A stretch of 40,412 bases of DNA. Source: Methanobacteriota archaeon. GTDB lineage: Archaea; Halobacteriota; Methanosarcinia; Methanosarcinales; Methanosarcinaceae. Where the stretch lies: the NCBI GenBank assembly GCA_016841625.1, contig JAENYU010000021.1, forward strand, positions 18,110-58,521. The letters run 5' to 3'. A program made the translations under genes and the position numbers. This document shows, in pieces, positions 7,622 through 16,562 of this stretch (its first letter is position 1; the number at the start of each line of letters is the position of its first letter). The notes under the pieces were generated by a model. The model did not search any database and was not told the origin of the DNA. It saw only the letters and a list, made by a program, of their open reading frames with translations.

Positions 7622-8662
7622 TTAAGTCACATGGAGTAACACTGCCAGAAAAGCCGCATAAAGACCCGTCAACGCAATTCCTTCCCATCTTTTTATTTCC
7701 CAACCTGTGGCGATGAACACGAGAAGAACCGTGCTTATGAATATCATGAAAGGAGCCGTCAGAAAGATGCTGATCTCCTCGACAGTTATGGGAAAGAGCA
7801 GGCCTGAGACTCCAAGAATCAAGAATATGTTTGTGATGTTTGAGCCGATGACGTTTCCCAGGGCTATGCTTCCGTACCCGTTTCGGGCAGCAGAGACTGT
7901 CACCATCAGTTCGGGAAGAGAGGTGCCTACGGCAACAAGCGTTGTGCCTATAACGGTATCCGGGATTTCGAGCAGCTGCGCAAAGAAGATGGACTGCTCA
8001 ACGAAATATTTTGCCCCCAGTATAACTGCTGTGCTGCCTGCAACGAGAGTCAGGATATCCCTTCCGAGGCCTTTCCTGGCACGGACCTGTTCTTCGCTCA
8101 GGTCTGAGTTCCTGTTCCGGCTTGCAGAGTTTATTTTTTGCTTCATACTGTTTATGTATTCAAACTTAACAAAATAAGTTATAAACTCCTTAAAATAAAA
8201 CCTGCCTTTATTAGTGGGTATTTCCTCAAACAGGAAAAACACATAAGCCACGTAAAGCAGCACGAAGATGGCAGCTTCCAGCCTTGAAAGGGCTTCATTA
8301 AAGGCAAAGGCAAAGAAAAGCAGGGCTGCAAAAAGCATAATGTAGCCGTCTCTTCTGAGCATCTCGGGCTCTGTCTTTACGGGGAAAAGAGCTGCTGCCA
8401 GCCCCACAATGAGGGCAATGTTTGCTATGTTCGAGCCAACAATGTTCCCTATCACGATTCCGCTTGCCTGCTGCAGTGAGGCGGCTATCGAGGAGGCAAG
8501 TTCGGGGATCGAGGTCCCCACCGCAACCAGGGTCAAACCTATAACGAACTCCGAGACCCCGAGTTTCTTTGCGATTGTTGAGGCTGCTTTTACAAAGTAG
8601 TCGGAACCCTTGACCAGCAGGACCAGGCCTGCCAGGAGGATGGCGGCGTTAACCAGCACCAT
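7622..8662 (-). CDS. Ca2+/Na+ antiporter (CaCA family, YrbG-like)
   Basis: A 346-residue polytopic membrane protein with the two alpha-repeats that define the cation/Ca2+ exchanger family. The first is GTSIPELASSIAA plus GNIVGSNIANI (about residues 49-83); the second is GTSLPELMVTVSAA plus GNVIGSNITNIFLILG (about 248-286). The acidic Glu in each PEL motif binds the cation. It should exchange Ca2+ (or Na+) across the cytoplasmic membrane. A charged cytoplasmic loop lies between the halves (about residues 170-205). It starts at ATG 8662 without an evident ribosome-binding site. The family is certain, the exact ions are not. Confidence 0.95.
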   Translation of the reverse strand: MVLVNAAILLAGLVLLVKGSDYFVKAASTIAKKLGVSEFVIGLTLVAVGTSIPELASSIAASLQQASGIVIGNIVGSNIANIALIVGLAAALFPVKTEPEMLRRDGYIMLFAALLFFAFAFNEALSRLEAAIFVLLYVAYVFFLFEEIPTNKGRFYFKEFITYFVKFEYINSMKQKINSASRNRNSDLSEEQVRARKGLGRDILTLVAGSTAVILGAKYFVEQSIFFAQLLEIPDTVIGTTLVAVGTSLPELMVTVSAARNGYGSIALGNVIGSNITNIFLILGVSGLLFPITVEEISIFLTAPFMIFISTVLLVFIATGWEIKRWEGIALTGLYAAFLAVLLHVT

Positions 8663-8759
8663 GAAGCTAGATAGAATCCGTCTTAAGTTTAAGTTTAAGT
8701 TTGTTTGTTGACATTTTTAATTCTGTACTGTTATTTGTCTCTCTAGGGTGGCTTTTTTC

Positions 8760-9164
8760 TTACCTAATTTTCCCGGCTTCGAGTTCCCTTTCCAGGTCCG
8801 TGATATCAAACCAGACCCGCACAGGTGCATCTTTTCCTGAATCGTTGAGATCAATTTCTATGGGCTGGATTAAGTAATCCTTGATGGTTTCCCATTCCCC
8901 TTTTCGGATATCGGTGATTTCCCAGGGGCCGGATTTAGGGTCTTTCTTTCTGTCCCGGCTAAGCTGGGCAAGCAAATGCTTTTTTTCCATGTAAGATAGG
9001 GCTTCAATCCCTTTGATCTCGGACCCCCCCACTTCAGGCTTATCTATTTCAGGCAGGTTTAATCTGTGCTGGTTCACCTTATGTTGAGTTGCATCTGGCT
9101 GGTTTACTTTATGTTGGTTCACTTTATGCTGCTTCACATCGGTTTGATTCGCTTTGGATTCCAT
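8760..9164 (-). CDS. Hypothetical protein with Gln/His/Asn repeat N-terminus
   Basis: A 134-residue protein I do not recognise. The first 45 residues are low-complexity repeats of QHKVNQ produced by a short tandem DNA repeat. The rest (GGSEIKGIEALSYMEKK and a conserved-looking PWEITDIRKGEWETIKDY...RVWFDITDLERELEAG) resembles a small folded domain with alternating beta and helix. AAAGGGGGTAAAGAG precedes the ATG, a strong ribosome-binding site, so it is probably expressed. It lies 118 bp downstream of the TIR gene on the same strand and could be in the same transcript. Confidence 0.65.
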   Translation of the reverse strand: MESKANQTDVKQHKVNQHKVNQPDATQHKVNQHRLNLPEIDKPEVGGSEIKGIEALSYMEKKHLLAQLSRDRKKDPKSGPWEITDIRKGEWETIKDYLIQPIEIDLNDSGKDAPVRVWFDITDLERELEAGKIR

Positions 9165-9199
9165 CTCTTTACCCCCTTTGTTTATTGATGGTCAGAGCA

Positions 9200-9292
9200 G
9201 GTTCTGATCAACTTCAAAGCAAGTTTCAGATCAACTTCAAAGCAAGTTTCAATTCAAGCTTCAGATCAACTTCAAATGAAGTTCAGAGTAAG
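9200..9292. repeat. Degenerate tandem repeat, about 23-bp unit
   Basis: GATCAACTTCAAAGCAAGTTTCA is repeated about three times, with a partial diverged copy containing AATTCAAGCTTCA. It fills the space between the TIR gene stop and the ribosome-binding site of the next gene. It is non-coding in the direction of these genes. Confidence 0.85.
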
Positions 9293-9843
9293 GGCATGAA
9301 GGTTCTTGGGTCCAGGGAGAGAGCCCTCTGGCAGTAGCTGCACAGGGTTTCCAGGTTAGTCCCCCTGAGTAGGGCCCTGTCCACCTCTTCCTGGGGTGAG
9401 ATGTACTGGGTCATTTCCTCCCCACAGTAAGGGCATTTTATCTTCAGCCAGTCCAGCCTGGTGAGCTGCCTTATATTCTGTATCAGCATACCCATGGCAT
9501 CTTCAAAGGCATCCGCGGAAAATCTGATGGGATTCAGGTGACGGATCAGGACGGGCAGTTCCACCCCGGCCTCTGCCAGTGGAATTATTAGCTGGTCGGT
9601 TCCCACGGCCAGGCCGATTTCCTGGTTTACTTCCGTAGCTGCTGCCCCTTCTCGGGTCAGGATTGTGATTACGCAGTCGGACTGCCGGATCCCGAAGCGT
9701 ATCCGTTCCGCCCGGGAGAGGGACTGGGCTTTCCTGTACAGGGAAGAAAAGCTCTCCAGTTCCACGGCCCAGAGAGCCCGGGCCAGTTCCTGGGCAAGGG
9801 GCTCGTCCTGCTCACAGTGGGATATGTAGACTCTGGTGATCAT
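9283..9843 (-). CDS. TIR-domain protein with C-terminal zinc ribbon
   Basis: A 186-residue cytoplasmic protein. Residues 1-125 read as a TIR domain: VYISHCEQDEPLAQELARAL is strand A and helix A, DCVITILTREG the central strand, and EVNQEIGLAVGTDQLIIPL carries the Glu (E75) that lines up with the catalytic NADase Glu of SARM1-type TIRs (HKEIVTAL). Residues 137-171 hold a CPYC...CSYC zinc ribbon. Prokaryotic TIRs often cleave NAD+ in defence or make signalling nucleotides; the zinc ribbon could bind nucleic acid or a partner. No Thoeris- or CBASS-type partner gene is recognised nearby. Its neighbours are a small Pro/Glu-rich ORF and an ATP-grasp gene upstream on the same strand. No clear ribosome-binding site. 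TIR identity is likely; catalytic activity is inferred. Confidence 0.8.
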   Translation of the reverse strand: MITRVYISHCEQDEPLAQELARALWAVELESFSSLYRKAQSLSRAERIRFGIRQSDCVITILTREGAAATEVNQEIGLAVGTDQLIIPLAEAGVELPVLIRHLNPIRFSADAFEDAMGMLIQNIRQLTRLDWLKIKCPYCGEEMTQYISPQEEVDRALLRGTNLETLCSYCQRALSLDPRTFMPLL

Positions 9844-9902
9844 GGTTCAGTCGTGTCAGGGTTGCTTTGCTTTTTATCCTTTAAGCCGCATTCAACATGC
9901 AG

Positions 9903-10034
9903 TTAACTTTTTTTGTCCTCATGTTTTCTGGTCGGCTCCGGGCTGGGCAGATTTTCGGGTGAAGGAGCAGGTTCCGGTTCCGGACAGGGTATTGTTTCCG
10001 GCTGAATAGATAATTCCCTCTCGTCTTTTTGCAA
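9903..10034 (-). CDS. Small Pro/Glu-rich ORF (43 residues), TTG start
   Basis: This frame opens at TTG 10034, eight bases after an AGGGGGG ribosome-binding site, and ends at TAA 9903. The product is hydrophilic, with a PCPEPEPAPSPENLPSPEP core and a basic/acidic tail ending KHEDKKS. It lies 59 bp upstream of the TIR gene and about 116 bp downstream of the ATP-grasp gene, all on the minus strand. The strong Shine-Dalgarno site is the main reason to call it; composition suggests an unstructured peptide. It could be a short regulator, a linker-like protein or a spurious frame. Confidence 0.45.
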   Translation of the reverse strand: MQKDERELSIQPETIPCPEPEPAPSPENLPSPEPTRKHEDKKS

Positions 10035-10150
10035 AATAATTTCCCCCCTTAATTACCCATTTTTAATATCTAAATTATAATTCCACCCTATAAAATCTCT
10101 CTGCTACAGACTATATTGCAATATTTCAGTATTCCAAAATTCCACATTTT

Positions 10151-11431
10151 TCAGATTTCTCTCTCGATGGAAAAGGAAATTTTGCTGAGGATACGGTTGT
10201 ATTTATCTACCAGGCCCTGGCGGTCGTCTGCGCCGATGTAGATGTCTGCAAGTTCGTAGCTGTAGCTGTCCCGGATCTGGAACTCGGAGAGTTGCTGCCC
10301 TTCTCTGACAAGGAGCCTGATGATGGTGTCCGGGATTTCCCGTTTGACTGCGGCGATTTCTTCTCTGCTGGGGACTTTTACCACTTTTCCGGGTTCAAAG
10401 GTCCTGAGCATGAATTTTGCGGCGTAATTGTATTTTCCCTGCCATTCAAAGGGGACCGGTTTCCTGCCAAGGGCTATTTGCAGCATGACCCTGTGGTGGG
10501 AGACCCCATGCACTTTTTCAAAAAGGTCTGCGTGGGATTGGGACATTCTCGGGTTGATTTCAAGCAGGTAGATTTCGTCGCTGTCGGGGTCATAGAAAAA
10601 TTCCACGTTGAAGGCAGAATTGTCCAGCCCTATGTGTTTGATGATCTTCCTGCAGACCCCTGCCATATGGTCTTTTACCCGGTCAGGAAGGGATGAGGGG
10701 TATTCGTAGCTTAAGACGGAGGAGAAGTGCCCATCAAGGACCCAGTCGACAACCCCGTATATTGCCACTTCCCCGTCCAGAACGTAGCCTTCAACGGTGC
10801 ACTGCCTGCCTGAGAGGGGGCTTTCGGCAAGGCAGCTCTCTTTCATGTCTGCAAACTCGGACGGTATGGTGTAGTTTTTCAGCAGGTAACGGAATGGCTC
10901 ATGGAGGAAGCCGATCTTTTCGCGAATTTCGTGGACGTGTTCACTGAACTCCTCTTCACTATCCACCCTGAACGCTAGAAATGCCCTGAAAGACCTGACC
11001 GGCTTGATCCAGAACGGGGTTTTAATATCGATTCGGGCGCAGGATTCCTCATCAAAAGGATCGAAAGCGCAGAACTTCGGAATATTATGAGGGATAATCT
11101 TCTGCTGTTCAAACCGGCTCCAGTATTTGTGCTGGCATTTGCAGACGCTCTCCATACTTGGCCCCGGCACTCCGTAGGTTTCGACAAGGATCGGGACAAG
11201 GTCAGTTGCCGGAAAATCAAAGTAGGTGACAATGGCATGGGTCTTCCCGGGAGTTGTTTCAATCCGCTGCCTGGCCCTGACAATCAGCTCCCCCATGTCA
11301 TAGTCCGGAACGTCCAGGATTTCGCTTGCATCGAGCGCGGAATAAAAGTTACACTCGGCGGCTTCCGGAAGCCTCTGAAGTTTCTTGAGATTGAATGAAT
11401 CCATACCGACGATAAAAACGTTCTTTTTCAT
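10151..11431 (-). CDS. ATP-grasp domain ligase of unknown substrate
   Basis: A 426-residue cytoplasmic ATP-grasp enzyme. The N-terminal pre-grasp domain starts MKKNVFIVGMDSFNLKKL; then come KYWSRFEQQKIIP, the ATP-lid lysine region (FWIKPVRSF), TVEGYVLDGEVAIYGVVD, and the metal-binding Glu/Asn motif VEFFYDPDSDEIYLLEINPRMSQSHA. Such enzymes join a carboxylate to an amine or thiol through an acyl-phosphate. The overall layout resembles carbamoyl-phosphate synthetase/biotin carboxylase-like and peptide-ligase members, but I cannot name the substrate. I chose ATG 11431 because GAGGGGG precedes it at correct spacing; the frame extends 11 codons further to 11464 without one. It may be co-transcribed with the small ORF and TIR gene downstream. 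Confidence 0.85.
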   Translation of the reverse strand: MKKNVFIVGMDSFNLKKLQRLPEAAECNFYSALDASEILDVPDYDMGELIVRARQRIETTPGKTHAIVTYFDFPATDLVPILVETYGVPGPSMESVCKCQHKYWSRFEQQKIIPHNIPKFCAFDPFDEESCARIDIKTPFWIKPVRSFRAFLAFRVDSEEEFSEHVHEIREKIGFLHEPFRYLLKNYTIPSEFADMKESCLAESPLSGRQCTVEGYVLDGEVAIYGVVDWVLDGHFSSVLSYEYPSSLPDRVKDHMAGVCRKIIKHIGLDNSAFNVEFFYDPDSDEIYLLEINPRMSQSHADLFEKVHGVSHHRVMLQIALGRKPVPFEWQGKYNYAAKFMLRTFEPGKVVKVPSREEIAAVKREIPDTIIRLLVREGQQLSEFQIRDSYSYELADIYIGADDRQGLVDKYNRILSKISFSIEREI

Positions 11432-11874
11432 ACATGCCCCCTCAATCATGTCCTTTTCCCTCATTTTCCAGGACCGTGTCCTGTCACTTCAGGTTTTATC
11501 AGATATGATCAGATCAATTACGGGGGAATTATTTGCCACCAGCTCTTACGAATCTTTCATACTCCCCCATTTTATACTATTTATTTACGAGGACATATAA
11601 TTATCTTATTTTATTTTTCTACTATGAGTTCAAAGCTTCTTTTTTTGTTGTACGATCCCACCTGTCAAATCAACCTTTTTTGAAAAATGAAAAATGAAAA
11701 ATGAATAATTAAAATGAGTTATTAATAAAAATAAAAAAAATGAAAAATAAATTATTACCGGAAGGACGGAATTGATACTTCAAATCCAATCTCTCCGGCT
11801 TTCGGAGATTTTTCCAGAGCTTTGTTTATCTTGAGCCTGTTTTATCTTCCGTATCATGCATTTTCAGAGCCAGG
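11432..11874. other. Gene-free spacer with AT-rich simple repeats
   Basis: The half next to the ATP-grasp gene (to about 11600) should hold its promoter. The part around 11683-11755 is made of irregular repeats of GAAAAATGAAAAAT type. A short inverted pair, CCGGAAGGAC and CTCTCCGGC, lies near 11757-11790. I see no coding potential with a ribosome-binding site. Confidence 0.5.
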
Positions 11875-13944
11875 TTAATCTTCCGGATCATATATGTTTA
11901 TGAACATTTCTTTTGAGGCTGAAAGCAATGTTTCGCGATCAGTTAGGACCAATCCGACAGGGGTATGTTCCGGGACAAGGGCTTTGAACGTAAATTCCAG
12001 GTCAGATTCTTCTTCCAGTGATACGTTTTTGTTTGAGATGAAAAACTCTAAAAACGTACTTTTGTTTTCATTGATTTCAGGGTCTGCCCTGCAGGTAAAA
12101 GTTTCTCCCAGAGCTACATTTACCGGAAATGCCGGTTCGATTAATTTTAATTCCGGGAACTTATTTTGGTCTGCTGTAACTCCGTTAAGGGCCAGGTTTT
12201 CCAGCCAGTCGAGTAAGTTCTGGGTTATGTCGGTTTCAAGGTTGAACCCTTCTACATTAAATGCCACATTGTATATCGCACTAAGCTGCTGGGAGTAATT
12301 TTCAGTTGAAGCCGTAAGTGTGATATGTCTTTTATTTTCCGGATTAAGGCCCTGTACGCGGGAAATGTGCCTTTCACTTTCCGGATTGGGGCGGTGTACG
12401 CATTCGTTTAGCGCCGTTGATGCAAGGGTTTTGAAAATTCTCTCGTGCACCGGGGCCGGACCACTGTTTGACACGTAGATTTCGAGATTTATTTTTTCTT
12501 CACCTTCGTGCATGCACCACTGCTTCAATACCCCATTCCACCCGACTCTGACCTGCTCGAGGTCCAGGGTCCAGCCTGATAATAGTGGATTTGCCAGGGG
12601 GTCTGGCCAGTTGCAGCATACGAAGGTATTGGGGTCTATGCTTTCGTGTCTTGCAGGGTAGTCCAGCAGTTCCTTAATTTTGTTTAACTTTTCTGCTTTT
12701 TTGTCATTCCTATTTTCGTCCTTTTTCTCATCCATTTTCTCGTCTTTTGCACTTTCAGGTGGCACAGGCAGCGGATTTGCATCTTCGATCCTATCTACAT
12801 CGACCACCCCGTACCCTATAACGATATCCTCCTTTTTCCCGGGCCTGTCAAACCTTTCTGCCGGGTAAAGTTCGGGTTTTGAATCAACGGCCTGGTCGAC
12901 ATATTCTTCTGCCGTATCGTTTCCGGGGTGAGGTCCTGCACAGGCGTCCAGTATATTGTCCTTATTTAACAGGCCGCAAAAAGCGTGGTTGGCAAATCCG
13001 GTCCGGAGCTCCGAGGCTTCATCAACGACTTCAGGGTCGTGCCGGCCGTGTTTTAAGAAGAAGGGATTGTTGCACTCTCCCCTGCCCAGCAGGTCGGTTT
13101 TGTCGAGGTAGCCGAAAGGCTCCAAAAATAGCCATTCAATGTCGTTAATCCCTATCCCGCCGAGTATTGCCTGTAAAGCTGCTGCCTGGTCGTAACAGTT
13201 AGCAATCGGGATTGAGCCGGTCAAATAGGCTTTTAGGTTGAAAAAGCCGCCGTGTTCAAAAACCCCGTAATGGCTTGCTCCGCAAAAACTGTCGTATTTC
13301 AGTTCATGTTTGAAGTGGCAATAATCCACAATTCCTGAGATGCATTCCTCCTTTGACGCAGGGGTGCTAATGACCTTCCCCGAGAGGAATTCCAGTAACT
13401 CAGCCCATGCTCCTCTCTTGAACATCGTGCCGGGCTGGTCAAATATCCAGTATATCTCTACTGGAATAGTTTCAACTGTTTCGACGATTTCTTCTGCTAT
13501 TTCTTGAGGATCTCCGGGATCTTCCTGAGCCTTTTCAGAATTACCTTTTTCTTCCGTATTCTCTTCGGAGTCTCCTGTTTCTTCCGAATAATGGATTTTC
13601 CAGACCATATCTCCCTTTTTGCAGCAAAATTTGTCAATTGCTTTTTCAGGCCTTGTGGAAACCGTCTGTTCTTTTATGCCTCCCTCAATCTCGCCTGAAA
13701 ATTCCAGATCATCTATTATTCCCGTTATTTTGAGGGTTTTTCCGTTTTCCAGACCTTCCTGTTCGATTTCAAGAGAGATACTATTGTCAAATTCATTGCC
13801 GATTACAAATACACCGGGTTTGTGAGTTTCCCTGCTGCTGGCGTCCCAGTTGGGTTCTGGGAGGACTTTGCCATTAAAGCAGGTTTTTACGCCCCCTTTG
13901 ACATTGAGGGCTTTTATTTTGACATCTATTTTCGGGGTTACCAT
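11875..13944 (-). CDS. Large transglutaminase-like (papain-fold) protein
   Basis: A 689-residue soluble protein without signal peptide or membrane segment. The middle resembles a transglutaminase-like cysteine hydrolase: candidate catalytic Cys250 in IANCYDQAAALQAIL, His320 in FANHAFCG, and Asp333 in NILDACAGP, in the family order C-H-D. The N-terminal 110 residues look like a beta-rich domain with a CC pair, followed by an acidic, Glu-rich linker (about 120-160). A second charged linker (about 405-430) leads to a C-terminal beta-rich region that may be Ig-like. The role is unknown; transglutaminase-like proteins of archaea are mostly proteases or amidases. ATG 13944 is chosen because GGA lies six bases upstream; a GTG five codons earlier is possible. 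Confidence 0.7.
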   Translation of the reverse strand: MVTPKIDVKIKALNVKGGVKTCFNGKVLPEPNWDASSRETHKPGVFVIGNEFDNSISLEIEQEGLENGKTLKITGIIDDLEFSGEIEGGIKEQTVSTRPEKAIDKFCCKKGDMVWKIHYSEETGDSEENTEEKGNSEKAQEDPGDPQEIAEEIVETVETIPVEIYWIFDQPGTMFKRGAWAELLEFLSGKVISTPASKEECISGIVDYCHFKHELKYDSFCGASHYGVFEHGGFFNLKAYLTGSIPIANCYDQAAALQAILGGIGINDIEWLFLEPFGYLDKTDLLGRGECNNPFFLKHGRHDPEVVDEASELRTGFANHAFCGLLNKDNILDACAGPHPGNDTAEEYVDQAVDSKPELYPAERFDRPGKKEDIVIGYGVVDVDRIEDANPLPVPPESAKDEKMDEKKDENRNDKKAEKLNKIKELLDYPARHESIDPNTFVCCNWPDPLANPLLSGWTLDLEQVRVGWNGVLKQWCMHEGEEKINLEIYVSNSGPAPVHERIFKTLASTALNECVHRPNPESERHISRVQGLNPENKRHITLTASTENYSQQLSAIYNVAFNVEGFNLETDITQNLLDWLENLALNGVTADQNKFPELKLIEPAFPVNVALGETFTCRADPEINENKSTFLEFFISNKNVSLEEESDLEFTFKALVPEHTPVGLVLTDRETLLSASKEMFINIYDPED

Positions 13945-14697
13945 GTTGATTCCACGCACTATTGGAAATTTATTAGAACTTTATTATCTAATCAGAATAA
14001 ATTTTTTTGTAAATTTAATCCTTTCTATTTTAACCGGCTCCACTTCAAAACCCGGGGGTGTGATGTAGATGAAAAATAAATGGATTTTGAAACCGGTTGA
14101 TTGAAGCACAAATTCTTCCTGCAAATTAAGAGCTTCGCTAAAGGAATGCAAATATCAATGGATTTTGGAACAGAGTCCCTTTTGGGCGCTTGCGTGAACT
14201 TGATTGAAGCAACTTCAATTTTTCCTCTGAAAATAGAATCCAACCCTTTTCTCCCTTTGATTGAAAATCGCCCTGACCCTTCCCCCCCCTGCCCGAATTT
14301 AATCGGTTTGTTTTGTTTCCGGGGGAGGCTGGAAGTGAAAGGATTTTGAATATTCCGGTGGCATTTTCTGTAATTATTTGGTTGAGGTTCTCCGAAGTAA
14401 CCGGAATGGTGTCTCCCGTCGTTCTTGTCCCGAACGTAGTGAGGCTAGCCCGCTTTGCAAAACAGAAATAAAAAGCTGCATGAAAAGAATAAAATCCGTC
14501 CAGTGGTTCTGACCTAAATTAAGCGATAGCCAATGAATTCTAAATCTTCTCTTTTATTTTTTGCCGGTTTTGGGGCTCTTCGAGAACTTAAGCGGATTTC
14601 CGGCAGGATATTTAAGGTATCCTTTACTATCAGAGATAATCAATTCAAGTTTAAGTGTAATGATCTGTGTACAATTTAACAAGAAGGCGGGAAATAG
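13945..14697. other. Long spacer with decayed copies of the composite repeat
   Basis: Divergent promoters should lie here, for the minus-strand gene ending the left side and the plus-strand gene at 14698. The stretch 14386-14600 matches the composite non-coding repeat seen at 18.6-20.5 kb (CTCCGAAGTAACCGGAATGG, GTCTCCCGT...CCCGAACG, and the GCCGGTTTTGGGGC motif). Around 14188 a degraded GCTTGCGTGAAC...GAAGCAAC segment is also present. Open frames here lack ribosome-binding sites. Confidence 0.6.
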
Positions 14698-16065
14698 ATG
14701 GCGGAAGACAACAATACACAACCTGAAACGTTTTCATTACATGAACGTTTACGCTCTCTTGACGCTACGGATTTTTACGATCTGGTAAGCAAGCTGCTGG
14801 TTAAAAAACCTGAATTATACCAGCTGATTCTTGAGTGGTTCAAGGAAAAACAGGCATCTATGCCGGAAACCATAACAGATGACGATGTTATCTCCATAAA
14901 TGATGACCTGCTGTTTGAATATTGGGAAGATGCCAGAAGTATAATCTCGGAGTTCAATGAGCTTGGTGGTGGGCCTGAAGAAGATGAAGATGAAGCATAC
15001 GAGTACCTTGACCAGATTTTAAAACTCATTAAAGAAGGAGAGCTGTCAACTTCCGCAAAGCTTGATTTTTTGGACGAGGCTTTTGAGGAATATAACGCCG
15101 AAAATTCCGGTTTTGAAGATGGTCTGATGGATATTTTTTTTGAGATCTGCCAGACAAAAGAAGAATGGGAGTATCTGGTGAAAAAGCTTGATGAACATCC
15201 TTCGGATTGGAGAAAAAAACTGATAATGGATATTCAAAGGGAACATCTTCAGGACGACGAAGCTTACCTGCAGGAGCGCATGCAAATCCTCAGTTATGGG
15301 ATGGATTACTGGGACCTGGTTAAATATTATCTTGAGAAGGGTGATCAGGAAAAAGCCCTGGAAACAGCAGAAGAAGGGATCTTAGAGGGGAAAGGCAGGC
15401 TTACTGAGTTGTTTGAATTTCTCTCGGATCATTTTTCGAAGAAAGGAGATGCTGCCAGTCTTGAAAGGATTGTACAGACGGCATTATCTCGCAATACCGA
15501 AAAGAAAGAGATGCTGGACAGGTTATTTGAATATTACAGGTCAAAAGGAGACTACGAGCGTGCAAAAAATGCTCTGTTAAAGTCATTTGAGTTTGCCAGC
15601 CGGAAATATTATGAAGAGTACAAAAGGCTGAAAGGATTCATGAAAGAGCCTGATTGGAAATCCGTTGAGCCTGAAATCTTCGATAAGATCAAAGAAGAAG
15701 ACTTTCACGATTATCTGCGGATATGTCTGGATAAAGGTATGAAAGATACAGTCCTCAAATCAATTCAAAAGCCTCCCAAAAGCAGGTTCGGTTATTCAAT
15801 AGAAGAGAATTTCGATAAGTTTGCAGATGAACTGGCAAATGATTTTCCGGAAAAAATCATCGAATATTACTGGCAAAGATCTCTCAATAAGATTCCTCTC
15901 GGTGGCAGGGGAACATACAGTGTTGTGGCCGGATATCTGGAAAAGGTTAAAAGCATATATATAGACATCCTGAATGATGAACAGAGGTGGATAAAACGTT
16001 TTACCGCTCTGAAAACCGAATTTAAGAAACGTCCCGCTTTCCTTGATGAGGTGAAACACCTGTAA
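14698..16065 (+). CDS. Alpha-helical repeat protein (TPR/SWIM-protein C-terminal-like)
   Basis: A 455-residue, acidic, almost wholly helical cytoplasmic protein. Helix pairs with TPR-like spacing are visible (YYLEKGDQEKALETAEEGI, YYRSKGDYERAKNALLKSF). The C-terminal stretch, YSVVAGYLEKVKSIYIDI followed by RWIKRFTALKTEF and RPAFLDEVKHL, resembles the C-terminal region of SWIM zinc-finger proteins, but no SWIM CxC...CxH motif is present. It probably acts as a scaffold or binding protein. The start ATG is preceded by GGCGGGAAATAG. It has no obvious operon partner and is flanked by repeat-rich spacers. Confidence 0.7.
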   Translation: MAEDNNTQPETFSLHERLRSLDATDFYDLVSKLLVKKPELYQLILEWFKEKQASMPETITDDDVISINDDLLFEYWEDARSIISEFNELGGGPEEDEDEAYEYLDQILKLIKEGELSTSAKLDFLDEAFEEYNAENSGFEDGLMDIFFEICQTKEEWEYLVKKLDEHPSDWRKKLIMDIQREHLQDDEAYLQERMQILSYGMDYWDLVKYYLEKGDQEKALETAEEGILEGKGRLTELFEFLSDHFSKKGDAASLERIVQTALSRNTEKKEMLDRLFEYYRSKGDYERAKNALLKSFEFASRKYYEEYKRLKGFMKEPDWKSVEPEIFDKIKEEDFHDYLRICLDKGMKDTVLKSIQKPPKSRFGYSIEENFDKFADELANDFPEKIIEYYWQRSLNKIPLGGRGTYSVVAGYLEKVKSIYIDILNDEQRWIKRFTALKTEFKKRPAFLDEVKHL

Positions 16066-16133
16066 CATTATTATGTAGATCCGAAGGCTTTGGGAGGAGC
16101 AGGCCAAAACTGCTGAAATGAAACCTCTATCTC

Positions 16134-16562
16134 TTAACCCTGTGCAGGTAAAGGACTGACCCCAAGCTGCTGGAGCATGCCAAACATGTCAACAAGCTCC
16201 CAATCCTCAATTATCCTGTTATCTGCGAAGCGGGTAATGCAGATTACTGTCACTGTTACCTGCTTGCCGGTCGGAGCCATTCCCATCAGCTCATCTTTAT
16301 GTGTGCCGCGGACTGTTGCCCGGCTCACAACTCTGTCCCCTTCGGCGATCAGGTCTTCAACCTCTGCATGGAAGTCCGGGAAAGCTTTGAAGTACATGCT
16401 GAGAAATCCTTTGAGACCCTCAGGCCCGTGTATCTCCTGCCCCGCAGCTCCGTGGTAGACCCAGTTACTGGCAAAAAGTTCGTCAATTAGGGCCAGGTTT
16501 TTCTCACTGAATACCTCATTCCAGAAGCGTTTGATTGTGGCTTTGTTATCTTCTATTGACGT
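16134..16562 (-). CDS. SnoaL-like/NTF2-fold protein (ester-cyclase family), near-cognate start
   Basis: The product, about 142 residues, has the SnoaL-like pattern: NKATIKRFWNEVFSEKN at the N-terminus, LIDELFASNWVYHG, GPEGLKGFLSMYFKAFPD, and a C-terminal VTVICITRFADNRIIEDW strand pair ending in MLQQLGV. Members form small alpha+beta barrels that act as cyclases, hydrolases or binding proteins. No ATG, GTG or TTG precedes the homology: GGGGG is followed, at seven-base spacing, by ACG (16562-16560) and then SIEDNKA, exactly where ATG is expected. The first canonical ATG (16397) would remove 55 residues of the fold. So either ACG is used or the start codon has mutated and the gene is dying. Confidence 0.75.
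   Translation of the reverse strand, partial: TSIEDNKATIKRFWNEVFSEKNLALIDELFASNWVYHGAAGQEIHGPEGLKGFLSMYFKAFPDFHAEVEDLIAEGDRVVSRATVRGTHKDELMGMAPTGKQVTVTVICITRFADNRIIEDWELVDMFGMLQQLGVSPLPAQG

Noticed and set aside
14101-14349. 82-residue ORF
   Set aside because: Overlaps degraded repeat modules, lacks a ribosome-binding site and has no recognisable pattern.
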